Origin: JAGVYF01 sp041650315
Lineage (GTDB): Archaea > Nanobdellota > Nanobdellia > Woesearchaeales > JAGVYF01
Direction of reading: 5' to 3'
DNA length: 64,000 nt
NCBI GenBank assembly: GCA_041650315.1
Contig: JBAZLJ010000002.1
Location: 248,001 to 312,000 of the forward strand
Shown here: piece after piece, positions 17,210-25,823 of the stretch
Layout of the letters: each line of letters begins with the position of its first letter
Position numbering within the stretch: the stretch's first letter is position 1
Position numbers and translations under genes: made by a program
Notes under the pieces: generated by a model
Told to the model about the DNA's origin: nothing
Database searches by the model: none
What the model saw: only the letters and a program-made list of their open reading frames with translations

Positions 17210-17872
17210 TCACCCTATTATTCTCCAATAACACATCTTGAAAAACATGTTGATGCCGTCAAATATGGTGGTTCCTTTAACCTTATTTAAATATATTGTA
17301 GCTATAGTCACTTCGCCTACTTTTAATCTATTTTTGCGCGCTTTCGCTAGTATCTCAGTCTCTACGCTATAGCCTGACGATAACCATTTGATCTTATCAT
17401 AATGCTCAGTCTTGATTGCCCTGAATCCATTGGATAGATCGTGTATATGAGAATTAAACATCGTGTTGAATGCAGTGACTAAGAACCAATTTCCGAACCT
17501 TAATACGAACGGCATATTCTTATCGAATTTACGAACGCCTGAGACCATATCGAGATTCTTTTCTTCTAATAATTTAGTAAGTTTCGGTATGTCTTCCGGT
17601 TTATGCTGACCGTCCGCATCAATGAACACGACAACATCAGCTTTTCTAGCAATCGCTGCTTCGAAACCTGTGCGCATAGCCAATCCTTTGCCCATATTTA
17701 CGATGTGACGTAAACATAAATCTGCATTCTTCGCTTGAATAGAAGTATCATCTTTAGAACCATCATCAACCACAATCACTTCATCGACATACTTCTGAGT
17801 AGCTTTGACTACAGAAGCTATGTGCTCTGATTCATTGTATGCAGGTATTACTGCTATTGTCCTTTGTGCCAT
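17210..17872 (-). CDS. GT2-family glycosyltransferase (dolichol-phosphate sugar synthase-like)
   Basis: A 220-residue GT-A enzyme: VIPAYNESEHI at the N-terminus, the nucleotide-binding region VIVVDDGSKDDT, the DXD-type metal motif FIDADGQH and the acceptor region NGFRAIKTEHY. Members of this short class transfer a sugar from a nucleotide donor to dolichyl phosphate. No C-terminal membrane helices are present; the neighbouring DUF2304 protein may supply membrane anchoring. It overlaps the upstream epimerase by 19 bp. Confidence 0.88.
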   Translation of the reverse strand: MAQRTIAVIPAYNESEHIASVVKATQKYVDEVIVVDDGSKDDTSIQAKNADLCLRHIVNMGKGLAMRTGFEAAIARKADVVVFIDADGQHKPEDIPKLTKLLEEKNLDMVSGVRKFDKNMPFVLRFGNWFLVTAFNTMFNSHIHDLSNGFRAIKTEHYDKIKWLSSGYSVETEILAKARKNRLKVGEVTIATIYLNKVKGTTIFDGINMFFKMCYWRIIG

Positions 17873-18792
17873 CTTACCAATCTCTCTATGCCTTCTTCTA
17901 TGCTTACCTTTGGCTTATATCCAAGTAAAGATTCTGCTTTCGAAATGTCCGCATAGGTGATATCGACATCGCCTTCTTGTTTAGGCTTATGCATAATCTG
18001 CGCTTTCTTGCCCAGATTCCTTTCGATCAATGATATGAAATAATCCAACCTCACTGGCTTGTTATTGCCGAGATTGAATATCTCGTAAGGATGCGGAATA
18101 TCAGATGCCGCGATTATGCCTGATACAATATCGTCTATATAAGTATAATCCCTTTGAGATGTACCATCGCCGTATACTTCAATAGGTTTCCCTGAATCTA
18201 TCAGCCTAGTGAATTTCAATGGGGCCATGTCCGGTCTTCCGCGCGGGCCATATACTGTGAAAAATCTTAAACAAGATACAGGCAAGTGATAAAGATGATG
18301 ATAAGTATAAGCCATAAGCTCCCCAGCTTTCTTTGTCGCCGCATAAGGACTTATCGGATTGTCTACATTGTCTGATTCTGAAAAAGGCACTTTCTTATTA
18401 TTGCCGTAGACGCTCGAAGATGATGCGAAAACGAAATTCTTCACGCTAAGATCTTTCGCCAGATTCAGCATGTTCATAGTTCCGCCGACATTGACTTTTT
18501 CATAAAGCTTAGGATGCGCAATGGAATTACGGACGCCTGCCATAGCTGCTAAATGAATGATATTCTCAATAGGATACTTGTGGAGCTCCTTCATTAATTT
18601 AGCATCCCGTATATCGCCGCGGAGAAATTCGAAATCTGGGTGATTCATCTGATGCTGGATATTGTTAAGCTTAACCTCGGCAGGATAATAATCATTCAGA
18701 TTGTCCAGACATAGCACCTTATCGCCCCTAGCGAGCAATCTATCCACCACATGACTTCCGATGAATCCTGCGCCGCCTGTGACTAGATACAA
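17854..18792 (-). CDS. NAD-dependent epimerase, probably UDP-glucuronate 4-epimerase
   Basis: A 312-residue extended SDR protein starting at TTG. It shows the NAD motif TGGAGFIGSH, the catalytic S-YxxxK (ASSSSVYG, then PYAATKKAGE) and RFFTVYGPRGRPDMA, which is typical of UDP-glucuronate 4-epimerases, as is LAAMAGVRNSI. With the UDP-glucose dehydrogenase in the same cluster it would give UDP-glucuronate and then UDP-galacturonate. Related UDP-sugar 4-epimerase activity is the alternative. It lies between the AglH-like and GT2 genes. Confidence 0.82.
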   Translation of the reverse strand: MYLVTGGAGFIGSHVVDRLLARGDKVLCLDNLNDYYPAEVKLNNIQHQMNHPDFEFLRGDIRDAKLMKELHKYPIENIIHLAAMAGVRNSIAHPKLYEKVNVGGTMNMLNLAKDLSVKNFVFASSSSVYGNNKKVPFSESDNVDNPISPYAATKKAGELMAYTYHHLYHLPVSCLRFFTVYGPRGRPDMAPLKFTRLIDSGKPIEVYGDGTSQRDYTYIDDIVSGIIAASDIPHPYEIFNLGNNKPVRLDYFISLIERNLGKKAQIMHKPKQEGDVDITYADISKAESLLGYKPKVSIEEGIERLVRWHKGQ

Positions 18793-18804
18793 AAATATCG
18801 CCCC

Positions 18805-19818
18805 CTAGAATATACCTATCTTGTAAATTACAATCATGATAACGATGACTGATAAGAATAATTCAACAAGCATCAAAACATGCGTGACTTCTTTCTCGTA
18901 TGCGCTGCCTTTAAGCCATCTCAAGAATGAAATTGTGATATGCTCGATGCCGTACCATTTTTCATACGGCTCAATTAAAGTGCCGTCCGGCTGCACTTTA
19001 GCGAAACTTTCTTTCTGCAGCAATCCGCGCAATTTCAGCGGCAATTGCAATAGATAAGGTATGAATAATACCAATGCAGCTTTCTCAGAATTGCCAGCTA
19101 TTGCAACGCATGCTATCAATGCGCCCACCATATAGCTCAAAGTATTGCCTGGGAAGATTCTAGCGGGATACTTATTGAAAAGATAGAACGCCAATAATGA
19201 TGATACCATACAGAACGCTATTACTGCAAGCCATCCTCTTCCGCCATACCATGCAAGCAAACCTAAAGTGGAAAGTATTATCGAACCCATGCCTGCCTCT
19301 AGACCATTATACCCTCCGACCATATTGAAGCCGTTAGAAGCTCCAGCGATTGCTATCGGGATTATTATCAAAGGATAAAGATAAGTAAGATCTATGATGC
19401 CAATCACCGGCAAAGTCATCTGCGAATATCCAGCATTTACCACCATCATAGGCAATGCTGCAAATAATGTCAATAAAGGCTTCTGCCATTGCCTCAACCC
19501 TATCTTCCAGCCTAGAATGTCATCAACTAGGCCGATAATTGCACTGATCAGAATTGTGGATAATAATGCCAATATCTGCAGGTTCTTATCTGGCGCGTTA
19601 AGATAAAAAGTATTGATTGCTACGAATGTAAGAACGCCGATGATGAAACCTATCAAGACAGGAACTCCGCCCATCTCTGCAGCGTATCTCTCAGAGACTT
19701 TGTGCATATCCCTGCCGACAAGACCTGCATGTTTCGCTCTCCTTATCCAATTAGGAGTAATCAATAAAGTAATGAAGAAACTGATTGCAAAGCATCCGAA
19801 TAGGAACATCTGGACCAT
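18805..19818 (-). CDS. MraY/AglH-family UDP-sugar:polyprenyl-phosphate sugar-phosphate transferase
   Basis: A 337-residue integral membrane protein with about ten helices. It carries the cytoplasmic Asp motif LVDDILGW, the NGFNMVGGYNGLEAG loop and KYPARIFPGNTLSY, all typical of the PNPT family. It would move a sugar-1-phosphate such as GlcNAc-1-P from UDP to dolichyl phosphate, the first membrane step of N-glycan or surface glycan assembly. A TATA-like box (about 19842-19852) lies about 29 nt before the ATG, marking an internal promoter in the cluster. Confidence 0.88.
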   Translation of the reverse strand: MVQMFLFGCFAISFFITLLITPNWIRRAKHAGLVGRDMHKVSERYAAEMGGVPVLIGFIIGVLTFVAINTFYLNAPDKNLQILALLSTILISAIIGLVDDILGWKIGLRQWQKPLLTLFAALPMMVVNAGYSQMTLPVIGIIDLTYLYPLIIIPIAIAGASNGFNMVGGYNGLEAGMGSIILSTLGLLAWYGGRGWLAVIAFCMVSSLLAFYLFNKYPARIFPGNTLSYMVGALIACVAIAGNSEKAALVLFIPYLLQLPLKLRGLLQKESFAKVQPDGTLIEPYEKWYGIEHITISFLRWLKGSAYEKEVTHVLMLVELFLSVIVIMIVIYKIGIF

Positions 19819-19872
19819 GGTCTTGATTTTTATATGTGGGTATATAAATATTGTTCAATAATTATTCTTAAA

Positions 19873-20697
19873 TCACAATAATTGATATTCCGCATATCTC
19901 CTAATACATTCCTCAACCGCATCGTGTATCTCTGGCATAGGGAATTCTTTCATCAATTTAGATGAATCCAATTTGCAATTGGATCTCTTGCCCAATGTGA
20001 CTTTATCTAATGCATCTACTGAGAAGACTTCGTACCTATGGTTCGGATTAACTATCCTAACGTACATCGCCATGATGTCGGATGCAGAGATCAATCCAGG
20101 ATTTGTAGCGTTATATACGCCAGTCTTCCTATTTTCAATCAGATGCTTCAAAGCAGGCAATAAATGCGGAACTGTTGTCATCGAATTAGGCGCATCAAGC
20201 ACTTTTTGATATTTAGATAATTTGTCAATAAGATTCCTGTCATGAGGATGATTATCAATTGGCATCCTTATCCTTAACTGCAGACAATCGAATTCCTTCA
20301 ATGCTTTCTCTGCAAGAATCTTAGTCTTGGCGTAGAATTGCGGGCCATAAAAGTTAGGTTCATCCAGTTCTGTAAAACCTTCGCCATCAGGGTATCCATC
20401 ATACATGCATCCGCTTCCGATATGAACCATGTAGATTCCTCTTTTTGCGCACGCTGTAGCTAGTATAATCGGAACAACTGTATTGCCGAACATCGTCTCT
20501 TCCTTATGCGTTTCGCACCAGTCAATATTCGGTCTGCCAGTCTTGCCGGCGGCGTTAATAACTACGTCTGGTTTTTCTTGATCTAAATATGCTTCCAATG
20601 TTCTTTGATCCTCTATTCTGAACTGAGAAATATCATAATGCATGTAATCTGCAATCCTGTTGCCCATGTATCCGTTACCGATGATTATGCCTTTCAT
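19873..20697 (-). CDS. RmlD-like sugar-nucleotide reductase/epimerase
   Basis: About 274 residues from the ATG at 20697, which overlaps the upstream TGA (ATGA); the longer start at 20718 is less likely. The NAD(P) site is GIIIGNGYMGNRIADYM. An active-site Tyr-xxx-Lys is seen in PQFYAKTKILAE, and NPGLISASDIMAMY lies in the C-terminal part. The protein resembles dTDP-4-dehydrorhamnose reductase and follows RmlB in the operon, so a deoxysugar route is likely. No RmlA or RmlC is in the window. Confidence 0.75.
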   Translation of the reverse strand: MKGIIIGNGYMGNRIADYMHYDISQFRIEDQRTLEAYLDQEKPDVVINAAGKTGRPNIDWCETHKEETMFGNTVVPIILATACAKRGIYMVHIGSGCMYDGYPDGEGFTELDEPNFYGPQFYAKTKILAEKALKEFDCLQLRIRMPIDNHPHDRNLIDKLSKYQKVLDAPNSMTTVPHLLPALKHLIENRKTGVYNATNPGLISASDIMAMYVRIVNPNHRYEVFSVDALDKVTLGKRSNCKLDSSKLMKEFPMPEIHDAVEECIRRYAEYQLL

Positions 20698-21683
20698 TTT
20701 ACCAGTGGCCTCCACCAATCCTCATTCTTATTATACCAATCTATGGTCTGCTTCAATCCATTCTCTATACTTTTATATTTGTGCATGAAACCTAAATCTT
20801 TCAATCTTTTGCAGTCAATAGAATATCTGAAATCGTGACCTGCCCTATGAGGTACTCTTTCAATCATATCTTCGCCTAAGCTGAATTCGAATAATAATGA
20901 TTTAGTGATCTCAAGATTTGTGCGTTCAGATTCGCCGGCAATATTATAAGTCTCGCCGATTTTGCCTTTTGTCAGCACAAGATAAATCGCTCTGCAATTG
21001 TCTTCTACATGCAGCCAGTCTCTCACGTTCAAACCGGGATTGTCATCAGACCACATCAACGGCACTTTCTTGCCTTGAATGAGATTTGTCACGAATTTAG
21101 GAATTAACTTTTCGGGAAAATGATACGGGCCGTAATTGTTAGAGCTCCTTGTGATTAAAACTGGAAGATTGTAAGTTTCGTGATACGCCCTGACCAAATG
21201 TTCTGCAGCTGCTTTCGATGCAGAGTAAGGACTTCTAGGATCCAATTTGTCATCCTCTAGCGAAGAAGGGCTGTCTTTTCCGAGACTGCCATAAACTTCA
21301 TCAGTTGATATGTGCAAGAATTTTTCAACCTCATATTTCCTTGCAGCTTCAAGAAGGACCTGCGTGCCGAATACATTGCTTCTTGTGAATATCTTTGGGC
21401 CGTTGATAGAATTGTCTACGTGGCTTTCCGCCGCGAAATGCACAACCATATCCGGACGTTCAATATCAAAAATCCTGTCAATCATCTCTTCCCAGCAGAT
21501 GTCTGCGAGGTATGATTTCAGTCTCGGATTCCTATCCAAACCCATATGCTCGAGGTTCTTACCTCTGCCGGCATAGGTCTGCTTATCAACATTGACAACC
21601 TCATCACTAGTAGTCTCTAGCAGCATCTTTATGAAATTGCTGCCGATGAATCCGCATCCGCCTGTGACGAGTATCTTGGACAT
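20694..21683 (-). CDS. rmlB: dTDP-glucose 4,6-dehydratase
   Basis: A 329-residue extended SDR with TGGCGFIGSNFIK, HFAAESHVDNSI, ISTDEVYGSLG, SPYSASKAAAEHL and the C-terminal RDWLHVEDNCRAI. These segments are diagnostic for RmlB-type dehydratases that turn dTDP-glucose into dTDP-4-keto-6-deoxyglucose. The neighbours are ugd (4 nt upstream) and an RmlD-like gene (ATGA overlap). The product could feed rhamnose or another deoxysugar of the surface glycan. Confidence 0.9.
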   Translation of the reverse strand: MSKILVTGGCGFIGSNFIKMLLETTSDEVVNVDKQTYAGRGKNLEHMGLDRNPRLKSYLADICWEEMIDRIFDIERPDMVVHFAAESHVDNSINGPKIFTRSNVFGTQVLLEAARKYEVEKFLHISTDEVYGSLGKDSPSSLEDDKLDPRSPYSASKAAAEHLVRAYHETYNLPVLITRSSNNYGPYHFPEKLIPKFVTNLIQGKKVPLMWSDDNPGLNVRDWLHVEDNCRAIYLVLTKGKIGETYNIAGESERTNLEITKSLLFEFSLGEDMIERVPHRAGHDFRYSIDCKRLKDLGFMHKYKSIENGLKQTIDWYNKNEDWWRPLVK

Positions 21684-21687
21684 ACAC

Positions 21688-23031
21688 TTATTGCGTTATA
21701 CCTACACCATACCAATTGATGCCGTTGGCTTTCAATTCATTCTTGTATTGAGGATATAAGTTCCTGAAATCAAAAATAGTCTTGTCATTCAATGAAGAAG
21801 CTACACCAAGAATGCCGCCGAGATCAGAGAACCTGTAATCGTCCCATTCGGTAAGCACTATCAAAGAATCACTGCCTTCCAATGCTTCTTCTTTAGTTGC
21901 ACAATATTTTATGCCCTCACCAAAAATCTTTCGCGCATTTTCCAATGCTTCAGGGTCATGAACCTGGACATCCGCGCCATTCTTAAGAAGATAATCAATT
22001 ATCGTTATCGCTGAAGAATCACGCATATCATCGGTCTTCGCTTTGAATGCTAGACCCCATATAGCGAATATCCTATTCACAATATTGCCTTGATAATGCT
22101 TAGCAATCTTCTCAGCGCACCATTCTTTCTGCGCTTCATTCGATCTTATAGTCTCCTCTGTCAAAGTCATCAATAATCCTTTCTCAATTCCTGTAACTGC
22201 TAATGCTTTAGTATCTTTAGGGAAACAGCTGCCGCCGTAACCAGGGCCTGGATACAAAAATTGTTTGCCAATCCTTGAATCAGAACCATAACCTTTGACA
22301 ACATCTCTAATGTCAGCGCCGACCAATTCACTTAGTCTGGCAAGCTGATTGTTGAAGGCTATCTTCATAGCCAAGAATGCATTGGCGGCGTATTTAGTCA
22401 TCTCTGCGCTCTCCAAAGAATCCATCACTATGATAGGATTGCCGTTCCTTGTGAATGGTTCGTACAACTGCTTCAAGACATCTGCGGCTTTTGAACCTTC
22501 AACGCCAACAACAACTCTGTCGGGATATAGGAAATCCTTGACTGAAGAACCTTCCCTCAAGAATTCCGGATTTGAAACAACATCATAAGGAACTGATATG
22601 CCTCTTGCTTCCAATTGTTTCTTAATGATTTCTTTGACTTTCTTCCCAGTACCAACTGGAACTGTGCTCTTGTCAACTATGATTGCGTAATCTGTAATCA
22701 GATTGCCTATCTCTTCCGCCACTTTGAAAACATATTTAAGATCTGCAGAGCCATCAACGGGATTAGTTGGCGTGCCTACGCAGATGTAATGAACTAAAGA
22801 ATTCTTGATTGCGTATTCCGCATCTGTAGTGAACTCTATATTCTTCTTTGCGATGACTTCGTCAAGAATATCTTTCAGACCTGGTTCATATATAGGAATC
22901 TGACCCGCATTAAGTTTTTCTACCTTTTCTTTATCAATATCAACACAGATTACATGATTGTTATATTTCGCGAAACACGCGCCTGCAATAAGACCGACAT
23001 AGCCGGTGCCAAAAACAGCGATTTTTGCCAT
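21688..23031 (-). CDS. ugd: UDP-glucose 6-dehydrogenase
   Basis: A 447-residue UDP-glucose/GDP-mannose dehydrogenase. The NAD site is FGTGYVGLIAGACFA. The central helix ESAEMTKYAANAFLAMKIAF and the active-site Cys loop GYGGSCFPKDTKAL are intact. The C-terminal UDP-binding domain includes WGLAFKAKTDDMRDSSA. It oxidises UDP-glucose to UDP-glucuronate. It heads the minus-strand operon and has a strong SD (GGAGG) 7-8 nt before the ATG. Confidence 0.93.
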   Translation of the reverse strand: MAKIAVFGTGYVGLIAGACFAKYNNHVICVDIDKEKVEKLNAGQIPIYEPGLKDILDEVIAKKNIEFTTDAEYAIKNSLVHYICVGTPTNPVDGSADLKYVFKVAEEIGNLITDYAIIVDKSTVPVGTGKKVKEIIKKQLEARGISVPYDVVSNPEFLREGSSVKDFLYPDRVVVGVEGSKAADVLKQLYEPFTRNGNPIIVMDSLESAEMTKYAANAFLAMKIAFNNQLARLSELVGADIRDVVKGYGSDSRIGKQFLYPGPGYGGSCFPKDTKALAVTGIEKGLLMTLTEETIRSNEAQKEWCAEKIAKHYQGNIVNRIFAIWGLAFKAKTDDMRDSSAITIIDYLLKNGADVQVHDPEALENARKIFGEGIKYCATKEEALEGSDSLIVLTEWDDYRFSDLGGILGVASSLNDKTIFDFRNLYPQYKNELKANGINWYGVGITQ

Positions 23032-23148
23032 ACATATCCCTCCTTGAAAGTTAGAGAGAACTAGCTATCTTGTGCTTAAAAACATTTATGGTTTTTAGAT
23101 TATATTATAAAAAGAATATTAAAATTCTAAATAGTTAGAATGAAGCGA

Positions 23149-23160
23149 ATAAAAAAGAGT
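23149..23160 (-). terminator. Oligo-T terminator after 5S rRNA
   Basis: On the minus strand, directly after the 3' end of the 5S rRNA, there is a run of six T in CTCTTTTTTATTC. Short T-runs are the normal archaeal intrinsic termination signal. Confidence 0.55.
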
Positions 23161-23271
23161 GGACAGCTTCCCGAGGTTCCCGCACATAAGTGCAGTACAA
23201 CTTGGAACGGAGACTTGCTTAGCTTCTGTGTTCGAAATGGGAACAGGCGATCCAAATCCCTATGACCGTCC
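23161..23271 (-). rRNA. 5S ribosomal RNA
   Basis: About 111 nt on the minus strand. The terminal stem GGACGGUC pairs with GGCUGUCC-like 3' bases (GGAAGCUGUCC). The conserved loop sequence CCCAUUUCGAACACAGAAGC and the loop D/E bases UGCACUUAUGUGCGGGAACC are typical of archaeal 5S rRNA. It is not adjacent to 16S or 23S genes, as in many DPANN genomes where rRNA genes are dispersed. Its promoter is a perfect palindromic TATA box 26 nt upstream. Confidence 0.92.
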
Positions 23272-23291
23272 GATACTAGGGATTCACTGGT

Positions 23292-23303
23292 CCTTTATAA
23301 AGG
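23292..23303. promoter_or_regulatory. 5S rRNA promoter TATA box (12-bp palindrome)
   Basis: CCTTTATAAAGG is a perfect palindrome centred about 26 nt upstream of the 5S 5' end, the normal archaeal TATA-to-start distance. In the other direction the same distance points to about 23324, inside the left arm of the hairpin element at 23318-23504. Confidence 0.75.
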
Positions 23304-23317
23304 TTTTGCTTTATCTA

Positions 23318-23504
23318 GCTCTATTCTGGATACTCACTATCGTTCGGTCAATGCGGCTTCACATCTACTTCTTCGCATATAAACCAAGATAAATCTTGGG
23401 CTACATGTAATGATAGTATGTTCAGGTCAGGCATTGACATGTCAGAGCTATGGCTCTGAGCATGCTCAAAACACTAAGTGTTTTGACATAATCCAGAATA
23501 GAGC
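23318..23504. repeat. Long-hairpin intergenic element A
   Basis: A 187-bp element with perfect 14-bp terminal inverted repeats (GCTCTATTCTGGAT at 23318-23331 and its complement at 23491-23504). A second nested pair is GTCAATGC (23347-23354) with GCATTGAC (23431-23438). Inner hairpins are at 23384-23399 (7-bp stem around AA), about 23442-23459 and about 23466-23486. The core TACTCACTATCGTTCGGT, CATCTACTTCTT and AAGATAAATCTT also occur in element B. No ORF is present. It lies between 5S rRNA and the nucleotidase gene. Confidence 0.7.
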
Positions 23505-23571
23505 CAGTTTATCTGACGTGTATTACGCATATTCATAATCAATATAAATAGCGATTTTTATGATATATGCT

Positions 23572-24102
23572 ATGAGAATATTGGTAGATATGGATGACGT
23601 CCTTGCGGATTTCAATGGTGAATTCTTAAGAATATATCGCGCAAAGCATCCGGATAGGCCATATGTCAGACCTGAAGACAGAAAGTTATACAAATTAACT
23701 GATGATTACCCGCCTGAATTGGTCAAAGGGATATTCCTTGCACCAGGATTCATCAAAAACTTACCGCCAATCAAAGGCGGATTAGAAGCAGTCATGGAAA
23801 TGGAAGAAAAAGGCCATAAAGTAATGATATGCACTGCGCCACTATTAGAATCAGAAACTTGCTATGATGAAAAACGTGAATGAATCAAAAAATACCTAGG
23901 AAAAGAATGGCTAACCAAAATATCTATCATAACCGATAAAACTTATGTTAAAGGAGATATCCTGATTGATGACAGACCTTCTATTACTGGAGACTGCACA
24001 CCTGAATGGGAACACGTGCTTTACACTCAGCCGTATAATCAGCAGATTACTGATAAAAGAAGATTGACATGGGATAATTGGAAAGAAATTCTAGGCATCT
24101 AA
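23572..24102 (+). pseudogene. 5'(3')-deoxyribonucleotidase (NT5C-like) with in-frame TGA
   Basis: The start at 23572 lies about 27 nt after a TATA-like box (about 23542-23549). The HAD motif VDMDDVLADFNGEF is intact, followed by FLAPGFIKNLPPI. An in-frame TGA at 23881-23883 (codon 104) interrupts the gene, and the same frame then continues to TAA at 24102 with clear family sequence (IKKYLGKEW, GDILIDDRP, PYNQQ). Family members usually have Trp at this position, so a single TGG-to-TGA change explains it. Options are a pseudogene, UGA readthrough or a sequencing error. It converges with taw3, overlapping by 12 bp. Confidence 0.75.
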
Positions 24103-24657
24103 TTGTTTCACTAATTTTAGAATTCTATTTTGCGTTTCTTTGAGTTTCTTATTTGATTCTTCTGTAAGAACTTCCAAGAAATCATCATTAACCAATAATC
24201 TGCTTTCCTTCACCAACATCACCACAATATTCTCCGGACCCATGATCTCGACAATGATTTTATTATTGGTTGCTTGTATTCCGCCGTGCTTGTAGCCGAT
24301 GGCTCTTGAAATGTCCATGAGCTTTTGGGCGGCTTCTAATGTTCTGCATGAGACATGGAAGATTGATGGTTCCTGCATGAACCAGACATCGCCTTGCGTG
24401 CCAATCAGTTTCTCTTTGAGATGTTCTGTTTTGATTGGATTGTGCGATTGCAATAACCATTCTGTCTCGTTCTTCTTTTTTGAATCTGAGAATCTGTAGA
24501 GCATCAACCTGCCTGCGCAAGAGCTTGTCGTGTAATAATCATTCATCTGATTTAGCTTGTCTATCAAAGGCATGGCTGCTTCATCAATGCTGCCTTTCCT
24601 GGATTTATCTATCTTAGCTAAACAATCCTTTTTTAGCTTCTCGAAAGTTGTTTTCAT
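24091..24657 (-). CDS. taw3: tRNA wybutosine-synthesising protein Taw3/TYW3
   Basis: A 188-residue protein with the TYW3 signature YTTSSCAGRLML near residue 41, the region WLLQSHNPIK and the C-terminal GYKHGGIQ followed by IVEIMGPENI. Taw3 is the SAM-dependent methyltransferase of the wyosine pathway, which modifies position 37 of tRNA-Phe. Taw1 and Taw2 are not in the window. The gene converges with the nucleotidase. Confidence 0.88.
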   Translation of the reverse strand: MKTTFEKLKKDCLAKIDKSRKGSIDEAAMPLIDKLNQMNDYYTTSSCAGRLMLYRFSDSKKKNETEWLLQSHNPIKTEHLKEKLIGTQGDVWFMQEPSIFHVSCRTLEAAQKLMDISRAIGYKHGGIQATNNKIIVEIMGPENIVVMLVKESRLLVNDDFLEVLTEESNKKLKETQNRILKLVKQLDA

Positions 24658-24689
24658 ATTCTAACAGAAATAAAGAATCATATTAAAAC

Positions 24690-25508
24690 TTAATGCTTCA
24701 GATGTCGTCTATCTTCTATGAATTTATGCATGGCTTCCACAAAATCATTGGCTTCATTGTAGAGCTGATCGTAGTCCTTGCCAGGAATAGTTATTATCTG
24801 CCTGCCAGATATTTTTTTCGCTAAGCCATAAAATTTGTCCATTGTCTTGGAATAATCCTTGTGTATCAATCCAGGCTTGATAAGTTTCTCGTGCATCAAT
24901 TCTCCGACATGGCTCGGACTCGGTGGGACTTCGCCCATGACCATCAATGCGGCATGCGCGGAATCAATGACTGCCCAATACAAATCCATGGCGCCCTGCA
25001 AGATATGCCATTGCGAATTTTGAAGCGTCCTTGGCGCTCTCGAGAAATAAGCCCAGATGCTTTCCTCTGTTGGCCTGATTCTGCCTCTCATCAACAATGC
25101 TTGCAATGGATCAAAGAAACCTGAATCTAGAAGTGCATATCCATCTCTCAATATATTGATACCAATCGGATCTGAATTCCGAATGTATTCCCAGAATGAT
25201 GTGAGCTTCAATGTAGTGACGTGCAATCTCTGCGAAGTATCTGCTATCAAACTTTCCATTATGATTCTGTAAGTTTCCACAACTTCCGGAGAAAGCTCTA
25301 ATGAAATATCGTCTATGATAACAAGAATATCAATATCAGAACCTGGCTTGGCTTCCCTTCTAGCCGCGCTGCCGAAAACTACCAATGATTTTATGAAATT
25401 GCCGAACTCTTTGTACGCTTTCTTTGAGAAGTCATAGGCGATTGTCAGTTCTTCAGAAGAGTACTTACGCATATTGGGGTTCTCAGACTCTCTGATTGCA
25501 AATTTCAT
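24690..25508 (-). CDS. Nucleotidyltransferase-domain protein
   Basis: A 272-residue protein. The pol-beta-type active site is seen at about residues 43-66 (VVFGSAARREAKPGSDIDI), with GS and the DxD metal pair; a third acidic residue could be in the strand LHVTTL. The C-terminal half is helical, like HEPN or substrate-binding domains of such enzymes. It is longer than MNT-type toxin/antitoxin NTases. A TATA-like box near 25529-25540 precedes the ATG. The substrate is unknown. Confidence 0.75.
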   Translation of the reverse strand: MKFAIRESENPNMRKYSSEELTIAYDFSKKAYKEFGNFIKSLVVFGSAARREAKPGSDIDILVIIDDISLELSPEVVETYRIIMESLIADTSQRLHVTTLKLTSFWEYIRNSDPIGINILRDGYALLDSGFFDPLQALLMRGRIRPTEESIWAYFSRAPRTLQNSQWHILQGAMDLYWAVIDSAHAALMVMGEVPPSPSHVGELMHEKLIKPGLIHKDYSKTMDKFYGLAKKISGRQIITIPGKDYDQLYNEANDFVEAMHKFIEDRRHLKH

Positions 25509-25582
25509 GCTTTTAAAAAGGGCCTCTACCTATATTAAGCTTTTTAACTACTCATGCATAGTAAAATTGGTGTTCTTTACAG

Positions 25583-25778
25583 AGGACTTGTCCAGAATAC
25601 TCACTACCGTTCGGTAAATGTCACACAAGAACTGCAAGGCAGTTCTGTGCACAGGAGCACTTCGTACTCCTTGTGCTTCGCATCTACTTCTTATCCTAAT
25701 TTCTAAGATAAATCTTAATTCTTACTTGTAGAATCACTATGCTCAGTATAGACATTTACTCTATTCTGGACACGTCCT
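25583..25778. repeat. Long-hairpin intergenic element B
   Basis: A 196-bp element with 17-bp terminal inverted repeats and one mismatch (AGGACTTGTCCAGAATA at 25583-25599, partner 25762-25778). An inner pair is GTAAATGTC with GACATTTAC (about 25614-25622 and 25751-25759). Hairpins are at 25628-25646 (8-bp stem), about 25648-25675 and 25704-25717. The core TACTCACTACCGTTCGGT, CATCTACTTCTT and AAGATAAATCTT matches element A. Its left arm is the complement of element A's left arm. It lies between divergent genes and contains no ORF. Confidence 0.7.
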
Positions 25779-25823
25779 TTATATACTAAAATATATAAAT
25801 GGCTACATAATAATAGCAGTAAA

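Noticed and set aside
23159..23392. Open frame of 77 codons across the 5S region
   Set aside because: The sequence is 5S rRNA on the other strand plus part of element A; no start signal or protein features.
23572..24102. Genome-wide reading of TGA as an amino acid
   Set aside because: Many genes here end in TGA, often in ATGA overlaps (for example 5164, 20694, 43878), so TGA is a normal stop.
24690..25508. MNT/HEPN toxin-antitoxin pair
   Set aside because: Only one gene with an NTase motif is present and it is much longer than MNT antitoxins; no separate HEPN gene is next to it.
23318..25778. CRISPR array
   Set aside because: The repeats at elements A-D are not regularly spaced and carry inverted, not direct, repeats; no cas genes are present (the DUF2779 protein is only Cas4-like).
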